51,102 bases of DNA from Syntrophobacteraceae bacterium (GCA_003566995.1 PXBG01000023.1:1-51102); one strand, 5' to 3'; numbered from the stretch's first letter, positions 23,733-32,948 are shown. Notes: generated by a model not told the origin, from the sequence alone. Numbers and translations are program-made.

Positions 23733-25919
23733 ATGGAGAAAATTCGAGGGCAGGTTGAACGGATCACTTTTGTGGGCGAAGAAAGCGGCTACAGTGTGAT
23801 CAAGGTGAAAATTCCAGGGCGCAGGGATCCCGTGCCAGTGGTGGGGAATTTCGTTTCCGTGACACCGGGGGAAGTGCTGTCCATGGAGGGCTCCTGGCGC
23901 ATGCATCCCAAATTCGGGGAGCAGTTTCGAATGGAGCGCTACGAGACCCTCGCTCCCGCAACGGCAGAAGGAATTCGCAAGTACCTGGGTTCCGGTTTGA
24001 TCAAAGGAATCGGCCCTGTGATGGCCAAACGCATCGTGGAGCGCTTTGGCGCAACAACCCTCGACATCATCGATCAGTTTCCCGAAAGACTTCAGGAAGT
24101 GGAGGGGGTCGGTGAGTATCGCCTGGAAAAGATTCAGAAAGCCTGGGCAGATCAGAAAGACATTCGGGAACTCATGGTGTTCCTGCGCAGTCATGATGTG
24201 AGCGCCACCTATGCCACCCGTATTTTCAAGCACTACGGCAAGGGTTCTCTGGAGGTGTTGCAGAACAATCCGTACCGGCTCGCCATGGACGTGTTTGGCA
24301 TCGGCTTTGTTACCGCAGACAAAATTGCAGAGAGCATGGGTTTTTCCAGAGACTCACCCCTTCGCGCGGAAGCTGGCGTCCTCTACGTCCTGCAGAAAGC
24401 CATGGAAGAGGGGCATGCCTGCGTGCCCCGGAACTGGCTTCTCAAAAAGTCTATGGAGCTGCTCCATATTTCCATTTCCGTTCTGGAAGGGGCGTTGACA
24501 GGCCTGCTTGCGGAAGGCCGCCTCATTTTGCAGGTCGTTCCCCGGGAGAGCCAGCCGCAATGGGGAGATGAGGAGGCCGTCTACCTGAAAGGGTATCACC
24601 TGGCTGAAGTTCAGGTGGCGCGCAAACTGCGGGCGCTGCAAATGTTTCCATCCATGCAGAATCGCCCGCACACGGAAACAGCCATGAAGTGGCTTCATGA
24701 GAACCTTTCATTGAAATTGGCCGAACTCCAGGAAGAAGCGGTGCGCAGGTCCCTGGTGGAGAAGGTCCTGGTGATCACGGGAGGTCCCGGTACGGGAAAG
24801 ACCACTCTCATTCGCGCCATTCTCGCCCTTTACGGAAAGGCGGGGGGCCGTGTGTGCCTGGCGGCTCCCACCGGGCGCGCGGCCAAGCGCCTGAGCGAAG
24901 CCACGGGCCATGACGCCTCCACCATTCACCGGCTTCTCCAATTCAGCCCTCAGTCGGGGGGATTTCAGCGCAATGAGCAAAAACCCCTCAACAAAGACCT
25001 GTTCATCGTGGACGAGACATCCATGCTGGACATTCTCCTGGCCCACTATCTGCTGAAGGCTATCCCCGGAAATGCCACGCTCATTCTGGTGGGGGATGTG
25101 GATCAGCTCCCCTCGGTGGGACCTGGAAATGTGCTCAAAGACATCCTCACTTCTGCAGAAATTCCCGTGGTCCGGCTCACTCAAATCTTTCGCCAGGCCC
25201 GGGAAAGTCACATCGTCACCAATGCCCATCTGGTTCGCCAGGGAAAGTTTCCCAGAATGCCCCCTTCGGGTGAGTCCCTTCAGGACTTTTACCACATAGA
25301 AAAAGAAGATCCCGAAGAAGCTCTGGAAGTCATCCTGAAACTCTGTGCTCAGCGCATTCCCGAACGCTTCGGTCTGGACCCCGTGGATGGAATTCAGGTT
25401 TTGAGCCCCATGCACCGGGGGGCCGTGGGAATCCAGCGGCTGAACACCGCCTTGCAGGAGGTGCTCAACAAGGAGACCCGGTCGGTGGAAAGGGGAGGGC
25501 GTGCCTTCAGGTTGCGGGACAAGGTCATGCAGACGCGCAACAATTATGACAAGGATGTGTACAATGGAGACATGGGCCGTATTGCGAAGATCGACACGGA
25601 AAACCAGGAAGTGTGGGTGGATGTGGACGGGCGTGGCGTCGTCTACGATTTTTCCGAGCTGGATGAACTGGTTCTGGCGTATGCGGTGACCGTTCATAAG
25701 GCTCAGGGAAGCGAGTACCCCGCCGTGGTGTTTCCCCTCCTCACTCAGCATTACATGATGCTGCAAAGAAACCTTCTCTACACGGGCATCACCAGGGCGC
25801 GAAAGCTGGTGGTTCTGGTGGGCTCCAGGAAAGCTCTCGCCATGGCCATCAAAAACGACAAAACCCAGCGGCGCTACACCCTTCTGGCGGAAAGACTGGG
25901 AGGGTTGCTGGATTTTTGA
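23733..25919 (+). CDS. recD2: RecD2-like ATP-dependent DNA helicase
   Basis: 728 aa, superfamily 1B. An N-terminal OB-like domain (residues about 1-75: GQVERITFVGEESGYSVIKVKI) and helix-hairpin-helix segments (KGIGPVMAKRIVERFG, VEGVGEYRLEKI, VFGIGFVTADKIAE) precede the helicase core. Walker A is ITGGPGTGKTTLIRA (around residue 350), motif II is FIVDETSMLD, motif III VGDVDQLPSVGPGN, and the late motifs include FRLRDKVMQTRNNY and YAVTVHKAQGSEYPAVV. RecD2 unwinds DNA 5' to 3' and helps in repair outside a RecBCD complex; no recB or recC is nearby. The ribosome binding site before ATG at 23733 is weak. A strong terminator follows at 26008. Confidence 0.93.
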   Translation: MEKIRGQVERITFVGEESGYSVIKVKIPGRRDPVPVVGNFVSVTPGEVLSMEGSWRMHPKFGEQFRMERYETLAPATAEGIRKYLGSGLIKGIGPVMAKRIVERFGATTLDIIDQFPERLQEVEGVGEYRLEKIQKAWADQKDIRELMVFLRSHDVSATYATRIFKHYGKGSLEVLQNNPYRLAMDVFGIGFVTADKIAESMGFSRDSPLRAEAGVLYVLQKAMEEGHACVPRNWLLKKSMELLHISISVLEGALTGLLAEGRLILQVVPRESQPQWGDEEAVYLKGYHLAEVQVARKLRALQMFPSMQNRPHTETAMKWLHENLSLKLAELQEEAVRRSLVEKVLVITGGPGTGKTTLIRAILALYGKAGGRVCLAAPTGRAAKRLSEATGHDASTIHRLLQFSPQSGGFQRNEQKPLNKDLFIVDETSMLDILLAHYLLKAIPGNATLILVGDVDQLPSVGPGNVLKDILTSAEIPVVRLTQIFRQARESHIVTNAHLVRQGKFPRMPPSGESLQDFYHIEKEDPEEALEVILKLCAQRIPERFGLDPVDGIQVLSPMHRGAVGIQRLNTALQEVLNKETRSVERGGRAFRLRDKVMQTRNNYDKDVYNGDMGRIAKIDTENQEVWVDVDGRGVVYDFSELDELVLAYAVTVHKAQGSEYPAVVFPLLTQHYMMLQRNLLYTGITRARKLVVLVGSRKALAMAIKNDKTQRRYTLLAERLGGLLDF

Positions 25920-26007
25920 GACAGAAGACTCTGGAAAGGGAATGGTCCTGAGCGGTGCCGCCCATGGAAGGCGGGTTTTTTTGGAAACCGAAAGGGCCGG
26001 CATGAAG

Positions 26008-26048
26008 GAAGGCCGCATCTGCGGGAAAGAAGCGGCCTTCTTTTTTTT
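26008..26048 (+). terminator. Rho-independent terminator of recD2
   Basis: Arms GAAGGCCGC (26008-26016) and GCGGCCTTC (26032-26040) pair perfectly and are followed by eight T (26041-26048). The T-run touches the stop codon of the convergent TRAP permease gene. Confidence 0.85.
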
Positions 26049-28144
26049 CAGGTGCGCAGGTGCAAGGGGAGCAGAAGTTTGGGATTCTTTTTGATGCGAT
26101 ACTTCTGCATCAGGTAGACGAGCGCAAAGAGGCTCACGGCGATGGCGTCCACCACGAAAATGTGGAGTTCGATGCCGATGGTGTCAAACACAATGTGGGG
26201 AAACATGAGGAGAATGGCTCCCAATGCTCCCGCCACCCATTCCACCATGTTGGTGGGGCAGAGAAAATAACCCATGGAGAGGGCGGAAAAGATGACCGTG
26301 CCCAATAGAATGGTGCTGTAGGCCATGAAAATCTCAAGGCCTGTCCCCGACAGGAGGAAAGCGGGAGAGTAGGCGAAAAGGAAGGGTCCGAGGAAGAGCA
26401 TTTTGGAAAAGTTGAACGCGTTCCAGCCCGTTTTCCAGGGATCGGAACCCGCAATGGCGGCGGCGGCGTAGGCGGCCACGCACACGGGGGGCGAAATGTT
26501 GGAACTCTGGCTGAACCAGTACACCACCATGTGGGAAGCCAGGAGAGTCCATGTGGCGGCGTAAGGCAGTGCCACTTCCAGTTCCCCGAAACTCATTTGA
26601 AAATGGTGCTGAGCGAGCATGGCGCTCATGGCGGGCACGGCCAGCACGGCGATGATGAGATAGGCCGCCGTCACGGGAACTCCCATGCCCAGGAGAAGGG
26701 AGGCGAAGCCGATGAGCAGAATGGCCAGGGGCAGGTTGCCTCCCGAGAGGCCGAAAATGATGTCCGAAAAGCGAAGGCCGATGCCCGTGAGTGCGATGAC
26801 TCCCACGATGATGCCGATGACGCCCACCGTGGCGCCTATGACGAGGGTGTTTTTTGCCCCTTCCTGCAGCGCTTCGAAGATTTGGCGGGGGCCCATGCGG
26901 TATTCCCTGGTGAGCCAGCTCACTCCCACGCAGGAAAGGGTGGCCAGGACGGCAGCGAAACCGGGAGAGTAACCGATGAGCATCATCGCCACGATGATGA
27001 CCAGGGGCAGGGACATGAACCATTCTTTTTTGAGAATTTGCAGCGCTCCCGGTCCTTCCTTGCCGTCTCCCGAACCCACGAGTCCATGGCGCTTGGCTTC
27101 GAAGTGGACCATGACAAAAACGGCCAGAAAATAAATGAAGGCGGGAAATATGGCCATTTTCATGATCTGCACGTAAGGTGTTCCGGTCATTTCCGCCATG
27201 AGAAAGCCGCCGGCACCCATGATGGGGGGCATGAACATGCCGCCCGTGGAGGCCGCCGGTTCGATGGCTCCGGCCACGTGAGGTCTGAAGCCCGCCTTTT
27301 TCATGAGGGGAATGGTGAACGCTCCCGTGGAAACCGTATTGGCAATGGCGCTTCCCGAAACGGAACCGAAAAACCCTGAAGCGACGACAGCCACCTTGGC
27401 CGGGCCTCCCGTGCTCTTGCCCACCAGGGCCAGGGGCAGGTCGAGAAAAAACTTGCCCGCGCCCGATTTTTTAAGGAATGCCCCAAAGAAAATGAAGAGG
27501 ATCACGTAGGTGACCAGCACATCGGCCATGATGCCGAAGACGCCTTCCTGTTTCAGGTAGACGTGATTCACGATGCGCTCAACGCTGAATCCCCGATGGG
27601 CTATGATGTCGGGCATGTAGGGCCCGAAATAACAATAGGCGAGAAAGGTGACTCCCACGAGGGTCAGGGAAAGTCCCAGCACCCGGCGGCACACCTCCAG
27701 GGAGATGATCACGCCCACGAGGCTCACGTAGAAGTCCAGCTGGGTTTCCATGCCCATGCGGTAGTTGAGAGATTCAAATTCCAGAATCCAGTAGCCCACC
27801 ACGAAAGCGGATGTGCCCGCAAGCAGGATGTCCGGTATGGAAGGACGATGGCCCGGCGAACCCCGCCACATGGGGTAGGTGAGAAAGACCAGCACATAGG
27901 TGATGAGGACGTAAATGCCCCGATGGTACTGACTGGGCACGGGCCTCCACCCGGCATTGTAGAGATAGAAGAGCACCATGGCGACGCCCAGTGCGGCGGT
28001 GAGGTAATACCAGAAGCCCGTGATCTGACGTCCCAGCTTGGCATCCCGCTTGATGATTTCCTCAAGCTTGTCGGGGTCTGCGGCAGTTTTCAAAGCCGAT
28101 TCTTCTTCCTTAACTTCGTTCTCTCGACGGGGATCCTGGGCCAT
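26048..28144 (-). CDS. TAXI-type TRAP transporter fused permease (4TM-12TM)
   Basis: 698 aa, strongly hydrophobic. It is the fused form in which the small DctQ-like membrane subunit and the large DctM-like subunit are one protein. An N-terminal cytosolic stretch of about 45 residues is followed by some 16-18 membrane segments. Family segments include SGAGKFFLDLPLALVGKSTGGPAKVAVVASG, GSAIANTVSTGAFTIPLMKKAGF, EPAASTGGMFMPPIMGAGGFLMAE and LLGMGVPVTAAYLI. With the binding protein encoded 108 bp upstream it should form a sodium-driven importer for a carboxylate or similar small anion; the substrate is not evident. A 12-bp hairpin separates the two genes. Confidence 0.93.
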   Translation of the reverse strand: MAQDPRRENEVKEEESALKTAADPDKLEEIIKRDAKLGRQITGFWYYLTAALGVAMVLFYLYNAGWRPVPSQYHRGIYVLITYVLVFLTYPMWRGSPGHRPSIPDILLAGTSAFVVGYWILEFESLNYRMGMETQLDFYVSLVGVIISLEVCRRVLGLSLTLVGVTFLAYCYFGPYMPDIIAHRGFSVERIVNHVYLKQEGVFGIMADVLVTYVILFIFFGAFLKKSGAGKFFLDLPLALVGKSTGGPAKVAVVASGFFGSVSGSAIANTVSTGAFTIPLMKKAGFRPHVAGAIEPAASTGGMFMPPIMGAGGFLMAEMTGTPYVQIMKMAIFPAFIYFLAVFVMVHFEAKRHGLVGSGDGKEGPGALQILKKEWFMSLPLVIIVAMMLIGYSPGFAAVLATLSCVGVSWLTREYRMGPRQIFEALQEGAKNTLVIGATVGVIGIIVGVIALTGIGLRFSDIIFGLSGGNLPLAILLIGFASLLLGMGVPVTAAYLIIAVLAVPAMSAMLAQHHFQMSFGELEVALPYAATWTLLASHMVVYWFSQSSNISPPVCVAAYAAAAIAGSDPWKTGWNAFNFSKMLFLGPFLFAYSPAFLLSGTGLEIFMAYSTILLGTVIFSALSMGYFLCPTNMVEWVAGALGAILLMFPHIVFDTIGIELHIFVVDAIAVSLFALVYLMQKYRIKKNPKLLLPLHLRT

Positions 28145-28169
28145 GGCAATCCTTCAGTCCGTAAGCGCA

Positions 28170-28198
28170 CGGCGGAAGGAATGCCGTTCCTTCCGCCG
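28170..28198 (-). repeat. Perfect 12-bp intercistronic hairpin between TRAP genes
   Basis: Arms 28170-28181 and 28187-28198 are exact reverse complements with a 5-nt loop. No T-run follows on the minus strand, so it is better read as an mRNA-stabilising or partial attenuation hairpin between the binding-protein and permease genes than as a full terminator. Confidence 0.6.
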
Positions 28199-28252
28199 CG
28201 GTTTCTGATGGGTGAGTGTTCGATCAATGGAACAGTGGATGGGTTAAAAAAA

Positions 28253-29245
28253 TCAGTCGATGGGCTTCAGGTGCTCGGGAACTTCGATGCCCTGTTCCAC
28301 CCAGAACCTGTAGGCGCCTTTGTGAAGGGGCCTGGAGGAACCCTTGAAGTTGTTTTCCATGGAGGTTTCCCTGGCTGCACCGTGAGCCTGGCGCAGGTTG
28401 GTGAGACCCTCCTGGGACCAGATGGCCTTGGTCTTTTCGTAAACCACATCTTCCGGCACATCGGCCCGGGTGATGAGGAGTGTGCTGTCCTGGAAGGTTT
28501 GGGTGTCTTCCGTCTGTCCACTGTAGGTGTTGGCGGGAATGACAGTGTGAGAATAAGCGTAGGCATCATAGAAATCGGTGGCTTCCGCATCTTCGTGGAG
28601 ATCCATGAGACGGATTCTCATCTGGGTGGAGGCTTCGATGATGGATGCGTTGGGGTAGCCCACGAGCACCCAGAATCCATCGATCTTGCCATCCCTGAAT
28701 GCGGAGGCTGCGGGAGAATATCCGAGGAATTCCGGTGTCATGTTCTCCCAGACCCCCACATGGCGGAAGAAACGCTCCGCTGAAGTGGCGGCGCCCGAAC
28801 CGGCGTTGCCCACGGCGATTCTTTTGCCTTCCAGATCCTTGGCGGAATGCAAATCGCCATCGGCCCTGACCACCAGCTGGGCGGGAGCCCCATAAAGGTA
28901 CCCGATGCAGCGCACCTGGTCATAGACTCGAGTGTCTTCGGGGAGTTGACCTACCGATGCCAGCTGAATGTCCACCGCGTAGGAAATGCCGAAGTCGAAA
29001 TCACCGCTGTTCACGCGGCGAACGTTCTCGACGGATCCGCCCGAACCTTCCGAGGACATGCGCACGTTTTCCACGTTTCTGGGCACATAAAGGGAGATGG
29101 CGTTGGCGAAGTAGTTGAAGGTCCCGCCGGTGGGCCCCCCTCCGATGGAGAGGAACTGGGTTCTGGCCTCAGAGGTGGCTGGAGCCAGGCCCATGGTGAC
29201 GAGTAAAGCACTCAGGATGATGGCCAGGGAAAAGCTTTTTTTCAT
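28253..29245 (-). CDS. TAXI-family TRAP transporter substrate-binding protein
   Basis: 330 aa, periplasmic. The signal peptide (MKKSFSLAIILSALLVTMGLA, likely cut around ATSEA) is followed by the TAXI hallmark FLSIGGGPTGGTFNYFANAIS. Other family features are SEGSGGSVENVRRVNSGDFDFGISY, LEGKRIAVGNAGSGAATSAERFF and FRDGKIDGFWVLVGYPNASI. It delivers substrate to the fused permease encoded downstream. ATG at 29245 has AAGGAGGA about 8 nt upstream; an upstream in-frame extension to 29350 lacks signal-peptide character. TAXI proteins have been linked to glutamate, 2-oxoglutarate or other carboxylates, but no ligand can be assigned here. Confidence 0.93.
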   Translation of the reverse strand: MKKSFSLAIILSALLVTMGLAPATSEARTQFLSIGGGPTGGTFNYFANAISLYVPRNVENVRMSSEGSGGSVENVRRVNSGDFDFGISYAVDIQLASVGQLPEDTRVYDQVRCIGYLYGAPAQLVVRADGDLHSAKDLEGKRIAVGNAGSGAATSAERFFRHVGVWENMTPEFLGYSPAASAFRDGKIDGFWVLVGYPNASIIEASTQMRIRLMDLHEDAEATDFYDAYAYSHTVIPANTYSGQTEDTQTFQDSTLLITRADVPEDVVYEKTKAIWSQEGLTNLRQAHGAARETSMENNFKGSSRPLHKGAYRFWVEQGIEVPEHLKPID

Positions 29246-29521
29246 CGTTGGATCCTCCTTGCTGAATGATGGGTCGGGTCGTGCCAAACTGCCTTCAGCC
29301 CCCAGTGAGCTGAAGAACGCCGGAAAATGTTTTTTCTCGCAGCCTTCCAAGCGGAAATGGTTTTTCCAGATAATTCGGGAGGGAGGCTTTTGTCAAGGCG
29401 ATGTTGTGATGATTTTGCGCCAAGTCTCCCCGGGAGCCAGGCCGTTCCCATGGCGATTCGTTACCAAAAATCTCTTTCCGGGCAGACTGGCTGCCGAGCC
29501 GTCTCTGTCCATGGCAAGCTG

Positions 29522-29977
29522 TCAACGGGGGTGGATGACCAGTACGGGACATTTGGCCCGGTTGACCACCGATTGGGCGGCACTGCCCATGAGGGTGGCC
29601 TTGATGGCCGATCTCCCCTGGGTGCCGATGACGATCAGATCCAGATTTTTTTCCTCGGCGAACTTGAGGATCTCTTCTCCGGGCTTGCCCTTGCGAATGA
29701 TGAATTCCACGTCCAGATCCTTCAGGCTCTCTTGAGGCACAAACTCCCTCAGGTCTGTGTCCCTTGCCTGAAGCATGTTGCGTATGGCTTCGAGAAAGTC
29801 TCCCTTGTAACCTTTGATGCTCAGGTCCTGAAGCGTGTCGATGTGGCGCTGATTGATCACGTGAAAAAAATAAAGCTTGGCCTTTCGGTCTTTGGCCATG
29901 TCGATTCCATAATCGACGGCCCTCCTTGAGTTTTCCGAGAAGTCCACGGGGACGACAATGTTCTGAAATCTGGCCAT
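29522..29977 (-). CDS. Universal stress protein (UspA family)
   Basis: 151 aa, one Usp domain. It shows NIVVPVDFSENSRRAVDYG at the N-terminus, the nucleotide-binding pattern GTQGRSAIKATLMGSAAQSVV (G-2x-G-9x-G(S/T)-like) and a final CPVLVIHP strand, so it likely binds ATP. AAGGAGG 8 nt before ATG is a near-perfect ribosome binding site. It is upstream of the TRAP binding-protein gene on the same strand with a 276-bp gap. Usp proteins accompany some TRAP systems (for example TeaD with TeaABC), so a regulatory link to the transporter is plausible though not shown. Confidence 0.92.
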   Translation of the reverse strand: MARFQNIVVPVDFSENSRRAVDYGIDMAKDRKAKLYFFHVINQRHIDTLQDLSIKGYKGDFLEAIRNMLQARDTDLREFVPQESLKDLDVEFIIRKGKPGEEILKFAEEKNLDLIVIGTQGRSAIKATLMGSAAQSVVNRAKCPVLVIHPR

Positions 29978-30409
29978 TCAGTCACCTCCTTGTGCATGGA
30001 AAGCCCTGCCGCTCCATCGGGTGGTTCGTTCTCAGCGCGCTTCTTTGGTCCACAAGCGGGTCCCCCCGGCAAGCCAATTTATCTTAAAAAACTTTTTAGC
30101 CGAAATTCCGCCAAATTGAAAGAACAGTTGTTGCCGGGCAGCATGTGGGTCCTGCGTTTGGCCCGCATTCTCCCACGACGTTCCTGGGGGCTGTCCATGG
30201 ATCCACTTGTCTTGTTTTGACGGTGTTTTTTGCAGTGGTCATTCTTTTGTCAGCTGTGCTAGCATGATCATTCGCCTTATCATGAAAGGAAAGGCGGCTG
30301 AAAGTTTTGTTGCCAGGTCAAAATGTGCGGGGGAATCTCCCGAACATGCCTTTTGATCATAAGGATGACGGGAGAGACAAACAGCATGGAAGTAATCAGG
30401 AGAAATGCC
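29978..30409. other. Divergent intergenic region, 432 bp
   Basis: It lies between the minus-strand usp gene and the plus-strand DUF5752-like gene. AT-rich patches occur at about 30078-30110 (minus-strand TTCGGC, 17 bp, TAAATT is a weak promoter match) and 30210-30270 (plus-strand TTGACG at 30217-30222 without a good -10). In-frame ATGs upstream of the chosen DUF5752 start fall at 30323 and 30386. No RNA gene or terminator was recognised. Confidence 0.35.
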
Positions 30410-31069
30410 ATGGCGGAACCGTTTGAGGTGAAAGACTGTGCACTCATAGCCCTTGCCACGGGCATGGAAGCTCAAAACCTGAGGGAACTGGCGGATCGCA
30501 TTCGAAACATTCCCACGGGTTCCATTTATTATCACTTCTGGGGGGGAATGCTGAGACCCACTTTTGACGAGCCCGAATATCAGAACGACTTTGCCGCCTG
30601 GGCGTGGCGAAGCCTACACGATCCTCATCTTGCCGAACGTCTGGCCCTCATCGATCCCACGGGCTTCAAGGAAATGGAAGATCTGAGACGTGAGATTCTG
30701 GATGTTGTGGAGGAGCGGCTGGATGAAAGCCCCTATATTCCATGGGCGAAAACGGGGCAACGGTTTCATTTCGAAAAATCTCAGATCGTGGTGTTTGACA
30801 CGGGGCAACGTCTTCAGGAACCCCATGAGCTGGTGAAAATCATTCCCCATTTGTCTCTGGGCAGTGTTTTCTACCACATGATCGATGCGAGGCGCAGGAC
30901 CGACCGGGGGCGGAGCGACTTCAGCGAATGGCTCTCGAGCTTCGGGGATAAATACAAAAGTGTTGTGGAGAGCCTCAGCGGCATCGATCCCTACTTCACC
31001 AATCTCATGGCTCTGCGCAATGAAGTGGAGGCGGTTCTGAAAAAATACGACTGGGAGAGGGGAGAATAA
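30410..31069 (+). CDS. DUF5752-like protein partnered with glycosyltransferase
   Basis: 219 aa from ATG at 30410, chosen because AGGAG lies 7 nt upstream; ATG at 30386 (GGGAGAG about 10 nt before) is an alternative. The protein is an internal duplication: CALIALATGMEAQNLRELADRI with TGSIYYHFWGGML in the first half is echoed by FDTGQRLQEPHELVKIIPHL with LGSVFYHMIDARRR in the second. Each half is followed by an acidic, aromatic stretch (FAAWAWRSLHDPHLAERLALIDP and FSEWLSSFGDKYKSVVESLSGIDP). From memory this resembles DUF5752, often next to TreT-like glycosyltransferases. Its stop overlaps the next ATG by one base (TAATG), so the two are translationally coupled. Function unknown; no signal peptide. 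Confidence 0.7.
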   Translation: MAEPFEVKDCALIALATGMEAQNLRELADRIRNIPTGSIYYHFWGGMLRPTFDEPEYQNDFAAWAWRSLHDPHLAERLALIDPTGFKEMEDLRREILDVVEERLDESPYIPWAKTGQRFHFEKSQIVVFDTGQRLQEPHELVKIIPHLSLGSVFYHMIDARRRTDRGRSDFSEWLSSFGDKYKSVVESLSGIDPYFTNLMALRNEVEAVLKKYDWERGE

Positions 31070-32304
31070 TGAGTGCATTGCTGGAGCAATATGCCAAGAT
31101 CGTCGGGGATGACGTCATCGATCAGCTGAGGCAACTGGCGGCGCGCCTTCAGGGAATGAAGGTGGTCCACATCAATTCCACCCGGGAGGGAGGAGGAGTG
31201 GCGGAGATCCTGAGCTGGCTCATTCCCCTGAAACGAGAAGTGGGACTGGATGTGGTGTGGGAGATCATCACGGGGGAACAGGATTTCTACCAGTGCACCA
31301 AAATGTTCCACAATGGCCTTCAGGGCAACCAGGCCAGTATACCCGAGTCTCTTCTGGAGGGATATGAGAGGACCAATGCGGAATATGCCGAGTCCATGAG
31401 GGAGGTCCTGCGGGATGCGGATTTCGTTGTCATCCATGATCCTCAGCCTGCCCCTTTGCTGGGACTTTTTCCCGACCGGCGCGGCAAGTGGGTTTGGCGT
31501 TGTCACATCGACCTGAGCCATCCCTATCGCCCTGTGTGGCGGTATTTGCGCGATCATGTGGAGCATTATGACGCGAGCATCTGGTCTCTGTCCCAGTTTG
31601 CTCAGCCCCTGTCCCATCCCATGTACCTCATTCCGCCGAGCATCGATCCTCTGAGTCAGAAAAACCGGGAACTCTACCCGGGAGAAGTGAATGCCGTATT
31701 TGACCGCTACGGTTTGAATCCCGACATTCCCCTCATCACTCAGGTTTCGCGCTTCGACCGGTTCAAGGATCCCATTGGGGTGGTGCAGGCCTATCGCTTG
31801 ATTCGGGAATACACGCATGTGCAGCTGGTTCTTGCAGGAGGAGGCGCTTCCGACGATCCCGAAGGGGAGGAAGTGCTCAAGGAAGTGCGTGCGGAAGCGG
31901 GGGATGATCCCGACATTCACATTCTGCTTCTGCCCTCCGATGCCCACCGTGAAATCAACGCCATCCAGCGAGCTTCGGACATCATCCTTCAGAAGTCCAC
32001 ACGGGAAGGCTTTGGCCTCACCGTGACAGAGGCCATGTGGAAAGGGAAACCCGTCATCGGGGGAGACACGGGAGGCATTCGACTGCAGGTGGTCAATCAC
32101 CACACGGGCTTCCTGGTCAGCACGCCCGAAGGGGCCGCTCTGCGCATCCGCTATCTCCTCAAGGACAGGGAAAACCTTGAAGAGATGGGAGCCAAGGCCA
32201 AGCAGTTCGTCAAGAGCAACTTTCTCGTCACTCGCCATCTGAGGGATTATCTCACGCTCATGAACGCCATTTCTCACGGGACTCTGGACAGGATCGACCT
32301 GTGA
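31069..32304 (+). CDS. TreT-like GT-B glycosyltransferase (trehalose synthase family)
   Basis: 411 aa, GT4-family GT-B fold. The N-terminal half has VVHINSTREGGGVAEILSWLIPL, the signature of glycosyltransferring trehalose synthases, and VIHDPQPAPLLGLFPDRRG. The C-terminal nucleotide-sugar site contains TQVSRFDRFKDPIGVVQAY and the E-x7-E motif STREGFGLTVTEAMWKGKPVIGGDTGGI. TreT makes trehalose from NDP-glucose and glucose (reversibly); relatives make other alpha-glucosides. Start overlaps the stop of the DUF5752-like gene by one base. The ROK glucokinase gene about 1.7 kb downstream is on the other strand, so a functional link is only suggestive. Osmolyte synthesis is the leading hypothesis. 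Confidence 0.85.
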   Translation: MSALLEQYAKIVGDDVIDQLRQLAARLQGMKVVHINSTREGGGVAEILSWLIPLKREVGLDVVWEIITGEQDFYQCTKMFHNGLQGNQASIPESLLEGYERTNAEYAESMREVLRDADFVVIHDPQPAPLLGLFPDRRGKWVWRCHIDLSHPYRPVWRYLRDHVEHYDASIWSLSQFAQPLSHPMYLIPPSIDPLSQKNRELYPGEVNAVFDRYGLNPDIPLITQVSRFDRFKDPIGVVQAYRLIREYTHVQLVLAGGGASDDPEGEEVLKEVRAEAGDDPDIHILLLPSDAHREINAIQRASDIILQKSTREGFGLTVTEAMWKGKPVIGGDTGGIRLQVVNHHTGFLVSTPEGAALRIRYLLKDRENLEEMGAKAKQFVKSNFLVTRHLRDYLTLMNAISHGTLDRIDL

Positions 32305-32437
32305 TGAGGGACCGATGGACGAGGTGAGACATGGGTGAGGACCGTCTGGTGGTGGACTCCGGGCATCTGGCCCTGGTTGTCCATGAAGGGGAGAAAAGGG
32401 TGGCGCATGGGTCCCGTAGAATTTCACGTGCCGCGGC

Positions 32438-32824
32438 ATGGCCATTAGAGCCATGAAGAAGACTCGAGGCATTGGCCGGGCCTTCACGACCGCCCGCTAT
32501 TCATGCCGTGGGATAGCTGCGGCCTGGAAAAAGGAAGAGTCATTCCGCCAGGAAGTGGTGCTAGCGGCGGTGATGGCCCCTTTCGCCTTTGTGATCGGAG
32601 AGGGGTTCGCTGAACGCAGCCTGCTTCTTGGTTCCCTCCTCCTCGTCCTCCTGGTGGAATTGATCAACTCAGCCATAGAGGCCACCAACGACCGCGTGGG
32701 AAAAGAACACCACGAGCTGAGTGCAAGGGCGAAGGATCTGGGATCGGCGGCCGTGATGATTGCTTTGATTCTTGCCGGTAGCCTCTGGGGAATCAAAACG
32801 CTCATTTTCATGGGACTGCTTTGA
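32438..32824 (+). CDS. dgkA: Diacylglycerol kinase, prokaryotic small-membrane type
   Basis: 128 aa with three predicted membrane segments (about 45-60, 62-78, 103-122). It phosphorylates diacylglycerol (or undecaprenol in some lineages) for phospholipid recycling. The active-site segment ELINSAIEATNDRV and the following ARAKDLGSAAVMIAL are the family signature; an N-terminal amphipathic helix with AAWKKEESFRQE fits too. ATG at 32438 and ATG at 32453 are both possible starts; neither has a strong ribosome binding site. It follows the TreT gene by about 130 bp on the same strand and precedes moaA by about 125 bp. Confidence 0.92.
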   Translation: MAIRAMKKTRGIGRAFTTARYSCRGIAAAWKKEESFRQEVVLAAVMAPFAFVIGEGFAERSLLLGSLLLVLLVELINSAIEATNDRVGKEHHELSARAKDLGSAAVMIALILAGSLWGIKTLIFMGLL

Positions 32825-32948
32825 ATTGGCGCGTGCGGAGCCATTTGTCCGTCCGGGTTTCTTTCACATCTTGAAAAGCTCTGCGTTTTTTCTCGCGAGG
32901 GCTTCCAGAATTTTTCGCCCATCACCTCTTTTGTCAGAGTGAAGCGAG

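Noticed and set aside
32331-32456. A 41-codon open frame between the TreT-like gene and dgkA
   Set aside because: It overlaps the start of dgkA, has no homologue I recognise and ends in low-complexity Ala/Arg; too short to support.
32824-32948. Molybdenum cofactor riboswitch upstream of moaA
   Set aside because: The conserved Moco riboswitch blocks were not recognised in this 125-bp spacer; a covariance-model search would be decisive.
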